Shown piece by piece: positions 8,467 to 16,706 of a DNA stretch of 64,000 bases. The stretch comes from an uncultured Bacilli bacterium (GTDB lineage: Bacteria > Bacillota_I > Bacilli_A > RF39 > UBA660), in assembly GCA_944350495.1 (NCBI GenBank), contig CALVOZ010000005.1, positions 20,600 to 84,599 of the forward strand. The letters run 5' to 3'. How positions within the stretch are numbered: the stretch's first letter is position 1; each line of letters starts with the position of its first letter. A program made the position numbers and the translations under genes. The notes beneath the pieces are model-generated. The model saw only the letters and a list, made by a program, of their open reading frames with translations, was not told where the DNA came from and did not search any database.

Positions 8467-9141
8467 ATGGAAGATTTATTAAATAGATTAGATATACCAT
8501 ATCGTAACATTAAACTATATCGTAGAGCTTTGACTCACACATCATATGCTAATGAAGCAGGGGTAGAAAGTTATGAACGATTAGAGTATTTAGGAGATGC
8601 GGTATTAGAACTTATTATGAGTGAATATTTATATAAAAATACTGAAGAACCAGAAGGAAAAATGACTAAATTAAGAAGTTATTATGTTTGTGAAAACGCT
8701 TTATATGAATATTCAATCCTATTAGGTTTAAATGAAGAGTTATTGTTAGGTAATGGCGAATTAGAACGTGACGGTAAGCACAATCGTGCAATAGTTGCTG
8801 ATATATTTGAATCTTTTATTGGAGCAATGTTCCTTGATATAGGAATTGAGCAAGTGAAAAGTTTTATTTATAAAAATATAATTCCATTAATAGAAAACAA
8901 ATCACTAGAGTTTATTAATGACTATAAATCTATTTTACAAGAATTAGTTCAAACTGATAAAAAGAGTTTGGAATATGTAATTGTAAATGAGTCTGGTCCT
9001 GCTCATGAAAAAGAATTTAGTGTAGTTGTAAAAATAGATGATATTGTTTATGGTAGTGGAGTAGCGCACTCTAAAAAAGAAGCAGAACAACTAGCTGCTA
9101 AAGATGCGTTACAAAAAGCTCAAGATGGAAATTCTTTATAA
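8467..9141 (+). CDS. rnc: Ribonuclease III
   Basis: Cuts double-stranded RNA, including rRNA precursors. The catalytic domain carries the signature ERLEYLGDAVL (from residue 37) and the second acidic patch in DIFESFIGAMFLD. A double-stranded RNA binding domain occupies about residues 150-220, ending HSKKEAEQLAAKDAL. Length (224 aa) is normal. The start has GGGAGATAAGT before it. The smc-ftsY genes that follow rnc in Bacillus are absent; a YebC gene with its own promoter comes next. Confidence 0.97.
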   Translation: MEDLLNRLDIPYRNIKLYRRALTHTSYANEAGVESYERLEYLGDAVLELIMSEYLYKNTEEPEGKMTKLRSYYVCENALYEYSILLGLNEELLLGNGELERDGKHNRAIVADIFESFIGAMFLDIGIEQVKSFIYKNIIPLIENKSLEFINDYKSILQELVQTDKKSLEYVIVNESGPAHEKEFSVVVKIDDIVYGSGVAHSKKEAEQLAAKDALQKAQDGNSL

Positions 9142-9170
9142 TGAATAAGAATTATTTCTTGAGTAAATGG

Positions 9171-9200
9171 TTGCAGTTATTCTAAATAATATGTTAAAAT
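9171..9200 (+). promoter_or_regulatory. Promoter for the YebC-family gene
   Basis: TTGCAG (9171-9176), 18-base spacer, TAAAAT (9195-9200). Confidence 0.55.
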
Positions 9201-9222
9201 AGTTGAGAAAAGGAGAGATAAT

Positions 9223-9936
9223 ATGGGAAGATTTCCTAATATTGCAGCTGCTAAAGCTAAAACTGGGGCAGCGCGTGGTAAACTTTATGGTATGTATGCA
9301 AAAGAAATCTATCAAGCCGCTAAAAATGGTGGTATCACTCCTGAAGGTAATCCAAGTTTAAAGAGATTGATTGAAAAAGCTAAAAAGGAACAGGTACCAA
9401 GTGATATTATTAAACGCGCTATTGATAAAGTTAGTGGTGGCGTTGGTGAAGACTATCAAGAATTAGTGTATGAAATATTTGGCCCAGGTGGTTCAACATT
9501 AATGGTTAAATGTTTAACAGACAATGTTAACCGTAGTGTTAGTGATTTAAGAGCGGTTATAAATAAATGCCATGTTAAAATGGGTGCTATGGGGAGTGTA
9601 GCATACATGTATGATAACTTATGCGTGGTTGGATTTAAAGGCTTAACTGAAGACGAAGTCATGGAATCATTAATAATGAATGATGTAGATTTTGTGGATT
9701 TAGAAAATAATGATGATGAAATTATTATATATGGCGAGCCACAAGATTTGTTTAAAATTAAGTCAGCTATTACAAGTATTAATGAAAATATTGAATTTAC
9801 AATTGATGAAATTTCTTTATTGCCTAAAGAAAGAATCACTTTAGAAGGTGAGGCATTAGATGAATTCAATAGATTAGTAACTATGCTTGATGAAGTAGAT
9901 GACGTACAAAATGTATACCATAATGTTGAATTATAA
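9223..9936 (+). CDS. YebC/PmpR (TACO1) family protein
   Basis: A 237-aa member of the YebC family. Members are known as transcription regulators, and some have been linked to translation of proline-rich stretches. The three-domain protein starts MGRFPNIAAAKAKTGAARGKLYG, close to the usual MAGHSKWxNI start but shortened. GNPSLKRLIEKAKKE, VYEIFGPGG and NRSVSDLRAVINK, and an acidic C-terminus follow as in the family. A strong SD (AAAGGAGAG) precedes the start, and a terminator closes the gene. Confidence 0.93.
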   Translation: MGRFPNIAAAKAKTGAARGKLYGMYAKEIYQAAKNGGITPEGNPSLKRLIEKAKKEQVPSDIIKRAIDKVSGGVGEDYQELVYEIFGPGGSTLMVKCLTDNVNRSVSDLRAVINKCHVKMGAMGSVAYMYDNLCVVGFKGLTEDEVMESLIMNDVDFVDLENNDDEIIIYGEPQDLFKIKSAITSINENIEFTIDEISLLPKERITLEGEALDEFNRLVTMLDEVDDVQNVYHNVEL

Positions 9937-9937
9937 G

Positions 9938-9963
9938 AGAATAACGAAAAGTTATTCTTTTTT
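9938..9963 (+). terminator. Intrinsic terminator
   Basis: AGAATAAC (9938-9945) pairs with GTTATTCT (9951-9958), loop GAAAA, T run after. Confidence 0.85.
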
Positions 9964-10007
9964 TATAACTAAAAAGATGTTATAATTATATAGTACGGAG
10001 GATGGAT

Positions 10008-11121
10008 ATGGAATTAAATGAATTGATATATCTATATCAAGGATATAACAACAAGATAGAAGAATTATGGAGGTCTCTTTGACCCAAATAAAAAAGAACA
10101 ACAAATTAAAGAATTAGAAAGTAAAATAGCTGATCCTAATTTTTGGAATATGGAAAAACCTAATACCGTTATTAGTGAACTCAATCAGTTAAAGAAAAAT
10201 TATAATCATGTAAGAAAATTAAAAGATAAGATTAATTCTAATTTAGAAATGCTTAATGTCCTTAGTAATGATGTTGATCATGAATTAGAAAGTGTTATTC
10301 TAGAAGAATCTAAAGATATTCAAAAAGAATTAGATGAAATTAGTTTATTATTACTTTTAAATGGTCCGTATGATGAATTTGATTGTATCTTAGAAATACA
10401 TCCTGGAGCAGGAGGCACTGAATCATGTGATTGGGCTAATATGCTTTATCGTATGTATACAAGATATTGTGATTCAAAGAATTATAAATATGAAGTGATT
10501 GATTATCAGGCTGGTGAAGAGGCTGGAATTAAAAGTGTTGCTATTATTATTCATGGTGTAAATTGTTATGGATATTTGAAGTCAGAAAAAGGAGTTCATC
10601 GTTTAATTAGAATTTCACCATTTGATTCAAATAGTCGAAGACATACCTCTTTTGCTTCAGTTGACATTACTCCTTTATATCAAACTAAAGATATCGAAAT
10701 TGAAATAAAAGATAGTGATATTAGAGTTGATGTGTATCGATCTAGTGGTAAAGGAGGACAAGGGGTTAATACTACTGATAGTGCGGTTAGAATAACCCAT
10801 TTGGAAACAGGCATAGTTGTTACTTGTCAAAATGAAAGAAGCCAAATAAGAAATAAAGAAATTGCTTTAGAAGTGTTAAAAAACAAATTATATCAAAAAC
10901 AATTAGAAGAAAGACAAAAAGAGTTATCTAATATTAAAGGAAATAATGCAGATATTAATTTTGGTTCACAAATTAGAACCTACACAATGCATCCTTATTC
11001 TTTAGTTAAAGACCATCGTACTAATTGTGAAACTGCTAATGTTAACAAAGTACTAGATGGTGATTTAGATATGTTCATTAATGAATATTTAAAGAAAGTG
11101 ATGAAGTATGAAGAAGATTAG
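10008..11121 (+). CDS. prfB: Peptide chain release factor 2, programmed +1 frameshift
   Basis: RF2 ends translation at UGA and UAA. Frame 1 runs from ATG 10008 (SD GGAGG at 9997) for 24 codons to an in-frame TGA at 10080-10082. The ribosome slips at CTT (10077-10079) one base forward and continues with GAC at 10081 in the frame that ends at 11121, giving about 370 aa. An internal SD-like GGAGG lies 3 bases before CTT, as in the classic site. The body shows the GGQ loop in SSGKGGQGVNTTDSAVR and IHPGAGGTESCDWA. Gene callers that start at 10150 lose the N-terminus. The stop overlaps the start of the YitT gene. Confidence 0.97.
10065..10083 (+). promoter_or_regulatory. RF2 frameshift signal
   Basis: GGAGG, TCT, then CTT TGA C. 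The internal SD, 3-base spacing and slippery CUU followed by UGA-C match the known autoregulatory site: low RF2 leaves UGA unread and favours the +1 slip. Confidence 0.97.
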
Positions 11122-11935
11122 TTTAAAAAAAATAATATGGTTTATTGGAGGATTACTTTTGATGTCATTGGCATTTAATTTGTTTTTATTCCCATATAAC
11201 ATTCTTAATGGTGTTAGTGGTTTAGGAATAGTAGCTAATAAATTTTTAAAATTGGATGCTTCAATTGTAATTTTGGTGATAAATGTTATTTTAATTATTG
11301 TAAGCTTTATATTTTTAGATAAGGAAAGTACTAAAAATACTATTTTAGGTTCAATATTATACCCAATATTTATTAAAGTAACAGAATTTTTACCAAGTAT
11401 GGTAGAATTTGGTGAATTAGAATCAATAGTTAAAATTGTATGTGGTTCAGCGATGTTTGGCGTAGGTGCAGGCTTTGTGTTCAAGGCAGGATATACGACA
11501 GGAGGCACAGATATCCTTACGCAGGTTTTAAGCAAGTATGGAAAAATGAGCGTTGGTTCCTCAATGCTATATACTAACGGTTTAATTGTGGCAATGTCAC
11601 TGGTGTTTGGTCTTACAACCTTTGTATATACTATTATTAATTTATTTATAGTAAGTATGATGATTGATAAAGTAGTATTAGGCATATCGCAATCTAAAGC
11701 TTTATATATTATTACTGAACATGAAACGAGTATAAAAAAATATATTATAAATACCTTATCACATGGCGTAACAATCTTAGATGGTCATGGTGGTTATACA
11801 GGGGATTATAAAAAAGTTATTATGTGTATAGTCCCAACTAGTCAATATTATTCATTAAAAGAGAATATAAAAAAAATAGATCCAAATGCATTCTTTGTTA
11901 CAAGTAATGCATATGAAGTATCTGGAGGAGCTTAG
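11108..11935 (+). CDS. YitT family membrane protein (DUF161/DUF2179)
   Basis: Integral membrane protein with about six hydrophobic segments in the first 200 residues. Repeated glycine-rich helices such as FLFPYNILNGVSGLGIV and AGFVFKAGYTTGGTDIL are typical of YitT. The soluble C-terminal DUF2179 domain contains ITEHETSIKKYIIN and ILDGHGGYTGDYKKVIMC. The biochemical role of the family is not established. The start lies 14 bases inside the 3' end of prfB, so translation is likely coupled. The next gene, ftsE, starts 16 bases after its stop. Confidence 0.92.
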   Translation: MKKISLKKIIWFIGGLLLMSLAFNLFLFPYNILNGVSGLGIVANKFLKLDASIVILVINVILIIVSFIFLDKESTKNTILGSILYPIFIKVTEFLPSMVEFGELESIVKIVCGSAMFGVGAGFVFKAGYTTGGTDILTQVLSKYGKMSVGSSMLYTNGLIVAMSLVFGLTTFVYTIINLFIVSMMIDKVVLGISQSKALYIITEHETSIKKYIINTLSHGVTILDGHGGYTGDYKKVIMCIVPTSQYYSLKENIKKIDPNAFFVTSNAYEVSGGA

Positions 11936-11950
11936 GAAAGGAGATGGCAT

Positions 11951-12646
11951 ATGAGTTTAATAAATATGAAAAACGTCCGTAAAGTATATAAAAATGGTAC
12001 AACGGCTATTCATGATTTAGATTTATCAATTAATAAAGGTGAATTTGTTTTTATTATTGGAGCAACTGGTTGTGGGAAATCAACTTTAATAAAAATGTTA
12101 TATCGTGAGGAAAAACCTACGGCTGGGCAAATATTAGTAGGTGGATTAGATGTAGCAAAAATAAGAAATAGTAAGATATATAAAATAAGGAGAAAAATTG
12201 GTGTAGTGTTCCAAGATTTTAAATTGTTACCAAAACTTACTGTATATGAAAATATTGCTTTTGCATTAGAAGTGTTTGGACTTCCTAAAAGCGAGGTTCA
12301 TGCTAAGGTTATGAAAGTACTAGATTTAGTTGGACTAAAAGGAAAAGCTAAACAATATCCTTCACAACTATCCGGTGGTGAACAACAACGTACTGCTATA
12401 GCTAGAGCTATTGTAAATGGTCCTAAAATATTAATATGCGATGAACCAACTGGAAACCTAGATGAAAAAACTAGTTTAGAAGTTATGGCTGTATTAGAAG
12501 CTATTAATAAATTAGGAACAACAATTATTATGGTTACTCATGATACTGATATCGTTAATAAGATGAAGAAAAGAGTTATCGAACTTGATTCTGGAAGAAT
12601 TTTAAAAGAGTATGCAGAGGGGGAATACGAGCATGAAGCTATTTAG
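11951..12646 (+). CDS. ftsE: Cell division ATP-binding protein FtsE
   Basis: ATPase of the FtsEX complex, which signals across the membrane to cell-wall hydrolases during division and, in Bacillus, at sporulation entry. Walker A GATGCGKST (37-45), Q-loop in GVVFQDFKLLP, ABC signature LSGGEQQR (about 140) and Walker B ILICDEPTGNLD are all intact. The SD AAAGGAG precedes the start. The coding region overlaps ftsX by 14 bases. The order prfB-...-ftsE-ftsX is the same as I recall for Bacillus. Confidence 0.97.
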   Translation: MSLINMKNVRKVYKNGTTAIHDLDLSINKGEFVFIIGATGCGKSTLIKMLYREEKPTAGQILVGGLDVAKIRNSKIYKIRRKIGVVFQDFKLLPKLTVYENIAFALEVFGLPKSEVHAKVMKVLDLVGLKGKAKQYPSQLSGGEQQRTAIARAIVNGPKILICDEPTGNLDEKTSLEVMAVLEAINKLGTTIIMVTHDTDIVNKMKKRVIELDSGRILKEYAEGEYEHEAI

Positions 12647-13553
12647 AATAATTGGACGTTCTATTCGCGATTCATTTAATAGTATTTTTCGTAATTTAGC
12701 ATTTTCTTTTGCTTCAATATTTTGCATTATGATTACATTATTTATGGTTGCTGTATCAGCAATCTTAGCCGAAAATGTAAATTATATTACAAATAAAGTT
12801 AAAAGTGATGTTACAATTGTTGTATTCTTAGATAAAGATATTACTGAAGAGAGAATCGGTGAAATAGAAGAATTACTGTATGATTTAGATAATCTTCAAG
12901 ATGGTGAAGATGCTATTGTTTTTAATAGTAAAATGGATATTCGTGAAGATTGGATGGAATCAAGTGATATCTATGAAAGCGTAATGGGTAGTTGGGATAC
13001 AAGAGAAGAAAATCCATTACAAGATACGTATCATGTTAAAGTAACTGATATTAAACTTATTGATGAGACTGCTGAGGAAATAGAGAAAATTGAAGGCGTT
13101 GATGTCGTTAAATATGGTGAAAAGATGGTAAAAAATCTAGTTTCTGTCTTTGATGCTATTAAAAATGGAAGTATAATTATCGTAATTGCCTTAGTTGCTG
13201 TTGCTGCTTTTTTAATTGCTAATACTATTAGAATTACTATTTTTTCAAGAAAAAGGGAAATAGATATTATGCGATTAGTAGGAGCATCTAACATAAATAT
13301 AAAAATTCCATTCTTCTTTGAAGGATTATTCTTAGGAATATTGGGAGCAGCTATTCCAATCTTAGCTACAATTTATGGCTATACAGCTATTTATGAAGCG
13401 TTAGATGATGGAAAAATATTTGGGACTTCTTGGATAACATTAGTCAAACCAACACCACTAGTATATGAGATTTCAATTATGTTATTAATTATTGGAGCTG
13501 TAGTTGGTATTATTGGTTCTGTTGGAGCAGTTAAAAAACATTTAAAAATATAA
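12633..13553 (+). CDS. ftsX: Cell division protein FtsX
   Basis: Membrane partner of FtsE. An N-terminal membrane helix (about residues 20-45) is followed by an extracytoplasmic loop (about 45-170) that contacts hydrolase partners, then three more helices with the typical ANTIRITIFSRKREIDIMRLVGAS segment between them. The open frame reaches 12612, but the ATG at 12633 (MKLFRIIGRSIRD) fits the family and has GAGGGGG upstream. About 306 aa, normal length. The gene ends at a strong terminator. Confidence 0.95.
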   Translation: MKLFRIIGRSIRDSFNSIFRNLAFSFASIFCIMITLFMVAVSAILAENVNYITNKVKSDVTIVVFLDKDITEERIGEIEELLYDLDNLQDGEDAIVFNSKMDIREDWMESSDIYESVMGSWDTREENPLQDTYHVKVTDIKLIDETAEEIEKIEGVDVVKYGEKMVKNLVSVFDAIKNGSIIIVIALVAVAAFLIANTIRITIFSRKREIDIMRLVGASNINIKIPFFFEGLFLGILGAAIPILATIYGYTAIYEALDDGKIFGTSWITLVKPTPLVYEISIMLLIIGAVVGIIGSVGAVKKHLKI

Positions 13554-13577
13554 AACGAGTTATACTCGTTTTTTTAT
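13552..13577 (+). terminator. Intrinsic terminator of ftsEX
   Basis: AAAACGAGT (13552-13560) pairs with ACTCGTTTT (13564-13572), with a T run. Confidence 0.88.
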
Positions 13578-13586
13578 GCATAAAAT
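13562..13586 (+). promoter_or_regulatory. Possible SigE-type promoter for yunB
   Basis: CATAAAAT (13579-13586) resembles the SigE -10 (CATAyAhT), with ATA (13562-13564) 14 bases upstream as a weak -35. It overlaps the ftsX terminator. No SD precedes the yunB ATG at 13592, so the message could be nearly leaderless. Weak evidence. Confidence 0.3.
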
Positions 13587-13591
13587 GTAAT

Positions 13592-14221
13592 ATGAAAAAG
13601 ATATATATAATTAGTGCTATTTCTATAATATTTATTACTTTTTGCGTTTTAAATAAATATTCTAATCCAATATTAATGACTAAAGCTAAAAATGAATCTT
13701 ATAATATAATGACTAGAATAGTTAATGAAGCGGTAAGTAAAACAATTATTGATTCTTATGATGTTAATGACTTATTCATCTTAAGTTATGATACTAATGG
13801 TAATATTGTAAGCATTGATTTAGATTCTATGATAATTAATAAAATATTAGCCGAAATATCTTTGGATATTGAAAAAAAACTTAGAAACATTGAAATTACA
13901 AATTATCAAATACCATTTGGCATAGTATTTAAAAATAATTTTTTAGCTCATTTAGGCCCTAATATTCCTGTTAAAATGAAATTAGTTGGGAGTGTAATTA
14001 ATCATATTGAAACTAATATTACTAACTATGGTATAAACAATGCTTTAGTTGAGGTATTCGTTGATATTAAAGTTAATTTAAATATAATCTTACCTTTTGT
14101 TAGTGATAATATAACTACTAACAATAGGATTCCATTAGCGCTTAAATTAATAAGAGGTAATGTTCCAGAATATTATTCCGGTAGTTCTAATGGTAATTTA
14201 ATTTCTATACCAATTGAATAA
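13592..14221 (+). CDS. yunB: Sporulation protein YunB
   Basis: Matches the YunB family, a mother-cell sporulation protein under SigE in Bacillus. A single N-terminal membrane helix (about 4-20) precedes an exported domain. The family pattern is visible: ARIVNEAVSK-like helix (TRIVNEAVSKTI), DTNGNIVSIDLDSMIIN, then IPFGIVFKNNFLAHLGPNIPVKM, and the C-terminal LIRGNVPEYYSG. Length (209 aa) is slightly short against about 250 aa. No ribosome site is seen. Its function in the spore is not well defined. The neighbour yutD is also close to yunB in Bacillus. Confidence 0.85.
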   Translation: MKKIYIISAISIIFITFCVLNKYSNPILMTKAKNESYNIMTRIVNEAVSKTIIDSYDVNDLFILSYDTNGNIVSIDLDSMIINKILAEISLDIEKKLRNIEITNYQIPFGIVFKNNFLAHLGPNIPVKMKLVGSVINHIETNITNYGINNALVEVFVDIKVNLNIILPFVSDNITTNNRIPLALKLIRGNVPEYYSGSSNGNLISIPIE

Positions 14222-14255
14222 AAGTATGATAAAATATAACTGAAGGGAGCATAAT

Positions 14256-14543
14256 ATGAAGATCAAATTAGAAAATACAGAATGGGAATTAACTGAAGAA
14301 TATAAAGATGGCTTCGATGAAGAAGCTGTTAAAGAAAGATATACTGATTACTTTGAACCATATGATTTTATAATTGGGGACTGGTCATATGGTAAATTAA
14401 GATTAAAAGGCTTCTGTAAGAAAATAAATAAGATTTGTAATAAGCTAAATGATATTAAATATAAGGAAGAGTATATTAAAGATTTATGTGCGTATGAATG
14501 CCGTTGGTTTATGCTAACTAAAGTAAAAGAGGAGAAAAAATAA
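14256..14543 (+). CDS. yutD: YutD family protein
   Basis: A 95-aa soluble protein of the YutD (DUF1027) family. The diagnostic segment is YFEPYDFIIGDWSYGKLRLKGF, split here as YDFIIGDWSYGKLRLKGF, followed by a Cys-containing C-terminus (LCAYECRWFMLTK). The family is restricted to Bacilli and its function is unknown to me beyond that. A good SD (GAAGGGAG) is present and a terminator follows directly. Confidence 0.88.
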   Translation: MKIKLENTEWELTEEYKDGFDEEAVKERYTDYFEPYDFIIGDWSYGKLRLKGFCKKINKICNKLNDIKYKEEYIKDLCAYECRWFMLTKVKEEKK

Positions 14544-14556
14544 TCCTCTTTTTTTA
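14525..14556 (+). terminator. Intrinsic terminator of yutD
   Basis: AAAAGAGGA (14525-14533) pairs with TCCTCTTTT (14544-14552); long T run follows. Confidence 0.85.
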
Positions 14557-14565
14557 TTTGATAGA

Positions 14566-14594
14566 TTGAAAAAAAAAGTTATTAATGTTATACT
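14566..14594 (+). promoter_or_regulatory. Promoter for the DUF1292 gene pair
   Basis: TTGAAA (14566-14571), 17-base spacer, TATACT (14589-14594) with extended TGT. Confidence 0.7.
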
Positions 14595-14620
14595 TATAAG
14601 GTAAAGGTAGGAGAATAAAA

Positions 14621-14878
14621 ATGGAGAAGGAAATGATTAGAGTGGTTGATACTGACGGTATTGAACTAGATGTTGAGTTAGTTTCTATCTTGGAAGATAA
14701 GGAAGAAAATAATAAGTATTTAGTTTATACAAAAGGTGAAACACAAAGAAGTGGCAATCTTATATTATATATTTCTAAAGTTTTACAACAAGGGAGTAAT
14801 ATTGTTCTTGAAAATATTGAAGATGATGAAGAATGGGGTAACGTTAAAAGAATTATGAGTGAGATAGTGAGTAAATAA
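14621..14878 (+). CDS. DUF1292 domain protein
   Basis: An 85-aa acidic protein resembling DUF1292 (YrzB-like). The pattern IRVVDTDGIELDVELVSILE, then NKYLVYTK, and an acidic EDDEEWGNV end fit the family. In Bacillus such a gene sits near yrrK and yrzL. Function unknown. The stop overlaps the next ATG by one base (TAATG), so it is coupled to the 14878 gene. Confidence 0.82.
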   Translation: MEKEMIRVVDTDGIELDVELVSILEDKEENNKYLVYTKGETQRSGNLILYISKVLQQGSNIVLENIEDDEEWGNVKRIMSEIVSK

Positions 14879-15588
14879 TGAATAACTATAGTAACCCAAT
14901 GGTAACATATGATGAAGTGGTAGATGCTATTAAAGCAATCATCGATTGTTCAAAGGCAAATGGCTACTTAGATGATTATGGATTTTTAAACGTTAAATAT
15001 GATTCTTTAAACAAAAACCCAATTCGTGAGGAACAAGAAAAATTATTAGTTAATGCTCTCCAATCTTTAGAAAAGACAATTGATGCGACAAACAAAGTAA
15101 TCCGTGAAAACCTTGAAAAAGAATTAGCTGAATTAGAAACTGATGATGTCGTTGTAATTTATGCTGAATATGAACACGGTGAAGAAAGACGTAAATTAGC
15201 ATCACAAAAAGATTTAGTTATGAGATTAAAAGAAATGTCTCTACCAATCGAAGTTTTATTTAATCCTAATGATGACGTAGAGTGTCTAGAGGAATTACCT
15301 GATGGTTTAGAAGAAATTACAGATGAAGAAATAGAACCTACAGAGGAAATAGTTGAAGATTTAGCTGATGAAGAATTTACTGAAGAAGAAAATTTTGATG
15401 ACAACGAAGAATATGTAGAAGAAGTCGAAGAAAAAAAAGCGCCTGTACAAAAAGAGGCAAATAAAACCAATATTGATAAAATTAAACTAATTAAAAAAGC
15501 CTTAGATAAAGCTAGGGAAAAAGATAATGAGCAATTAGTAAAAATTTTAGAACAACAATTGAGAAAAGAAATTGAAAATATAAAGTAA
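14878..15588 (+). CDS. Acidic hypothetical protein, 236 aa
   Basis: Not recognised. The N-terminal half (about residues 1-130) is a mixed helical domain. Residues about 135-190 form a very acidic low-complexity linker rich in Glu and Asp (for example DEEIEPTEEIVEDLADEEF). The C-terminus (about 195-236) is a basic helix (IDKIKLIKKALDKAREKDN) with coiled-coil heptads. The opposite charges suggest self-association or nucleic acid contact, but that is inference. It is translationally coupled to the DUF1292 gene. Confidence 0.75.
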   Translation: MNNYSNPMVTYDEVVDAIKAIIDCSKANGYLDDYGFLNVKYDSLNKNPIREEQEKLLVNALQSLEKTIDATNKVIRENLEKELAELETDDVVVIYAEYEHGEERRKLASQKDLVMRLKEMSLPIEVLFNPNDDVECLEELPDGLEEITDEEIEPTEEIVEDLADEEFTEEENFDDNEEYVEEVEEKKAPVQKEANKTNIDKIKLIKKALDKAREKDNEQLVKILEQQLRKEIENIK

Positions 15589-15612
15589 AAAAATACAAAC
15601 TGTATTTTTTTT
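15588..15612 (+). terminator. Intrinsic terminator
   Basis: AAAAAATACA (15588-15597) pairs with TGTATTTTTT (15601-15610) around AAC; T run. Confidence 0.8.
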
Positions 15613-15640
15613 GCTAGTTAGAGTAGAATAGGATGGTAGT

Positions 15641-16705
15641 ATGAATGGCACATTAGATCATAAATGTCCTAACTGTTCAGCAGTGTTAAAATTTAATCCA
15701 CATGGACAAAATTGGAAATGTGAATATTGTCGTAGTGAATTTAACATAGAACAAATAGAACAAGCACAAGCAAAATCTGGTGCTACGATTAACGAGACAA
15801 CTGCAGCTGTCAAAGCTGAAAAGAATTTGGAGGGAATGGATGTATATTCATGTCCTAACTGTGGTGCCCAAATTATTGCTGACGATAATGTTACAGCAAC
15901 TTCTTGTGTATATTGCAAAAGTACAGCAATATTAAAAAATAAATTAGTAGGTGAATTTAATCCTACAAAAGTAATTGCATTTCATAAGACTAAAGAAGAT
16001 GCTATTGCAGCCTTTAAAAAGATCAGAAAAGGACGTCCATTTGCGCCTAAAGAATTTAATGATCCTAAAAATATTAATGAAATGTCAGGTATTTATATTC
16101 CTTTCTGGATATATGATTTTCAATGTTCAGGAAGTTTAACAGCAGATGCTAAAAGAATTAATTCTCATCGTTCTGGTGATTATATTATCACTAGAACTGA
16201 TGTGTATTTAGCAATGCGTGATGGTAGTATGGCATTTCATAGAATTCCAGTTGACGGTTCTAAAAGATTTGATAATGATATTATGAATTCAATTGAACCA
16301 TTTGATTATCGAGAGTTAGTTGATTTCAATCATGGCTATTTATCAGGCTTTTTAGCTGAAAAATATGATGTAGATGGTGATACAGCCATGAATGATGCAG
16401 TTGAGCGTGTTAAGAATTCTACTAATGATGTTTTAAAGAACAGTATTAATGGATATTCAACAGTAACTGTAACAAGTGCAAATCACAATTTAAATTTAAC
16501 AAATAAAGAATATATATTGCTTCCAGTATGGATGCTAAATATTAAATATAAAGATAAGATTTATACTTTTGCAATGAATGGCCAAACAGGTAAAATGGTA
16601 GGAGATATTCCAATCGATAAGAAGAAAGCTGTTTTATGTTGGATTGGTTTATGTGCCTTGTCATTCTTGGTATGCTTTATAGTATACTGGTTGGGAGGTT
16701 TATAA
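15641..16705 (+). CDS. Zinc-ribbon membrane protein, 354 aa
   Basis: Two N-terminal zinc ribbons are visible: CPNCSAVLKF with CEYCRSEF, and CPNCGAQI with CVYCKSTAIL. A large central domain (about 110-310) with KGRPFAPKEFNDPKNINE and IYIPFWIYDF follows. One C-terminal membrane helix (about 333-352) anchors it with the ribbons in the cytoplasm. It resembles proteins often annotated as TFIIB-type zinc-ribbon proteins in gut Firmicutes; no activity is known to me. The next gene starts two bases after its stop with the SD inside this gene (GGGAGG), so they form an operon. Confidence 0.8.
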   Translation: MNGTLDHKCPNCSAVLKFNPHGQNWKCEYCRSEFNIEQIEQAQAKSGATINETTAAVKAEKNLEGMDVYSCPNCGAQIIADDNVTATSCVYCKSTAILKNKLVGEFNPTKVIAFHKTKEDAIAAFKKIRKGRPFAPKEFNDPKNINEMSGIYIPFWIYDFQCSGSLTADAKRINSHRSGDYIITRTDVYLAMRDGSMAFHRIPVDGSKRFDNDIMNSIEPFDYRELVDFNHGYLSGFLAEKYDVDGDTAMNDAVERVKNSTNDVLKNSINGYSTVTVTSANHNLNLTNKEYILLPVWMLNIKYKDKIYTFAMNGQTGKMVGDIPIDKKKAVLCWIGLCALSFLVCFIVYWLGGL

Positions 16706-16706
16706 T

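Noticed and set aside
9456..9869. 137-codon minus-strand frame opposite the YebC gene
   Set aside because: It lies wholly inside a strongly conserved plus-strand gene, has no SD, and its product is low-complexity; it is a shadow of AT-rich coding DNA. The same holds for the other opposite-strand frames such as 11089-11685, 18807-19355, 39812-40210 and 53997-54395.
10080..10082. prfB as a pseudogene or sequencing error because of a stop in the N-terminal frame
   Set aside because: The local sequence is the known programmed frameshift site with internal SD and CTT-TGA-C at canonical spacing.
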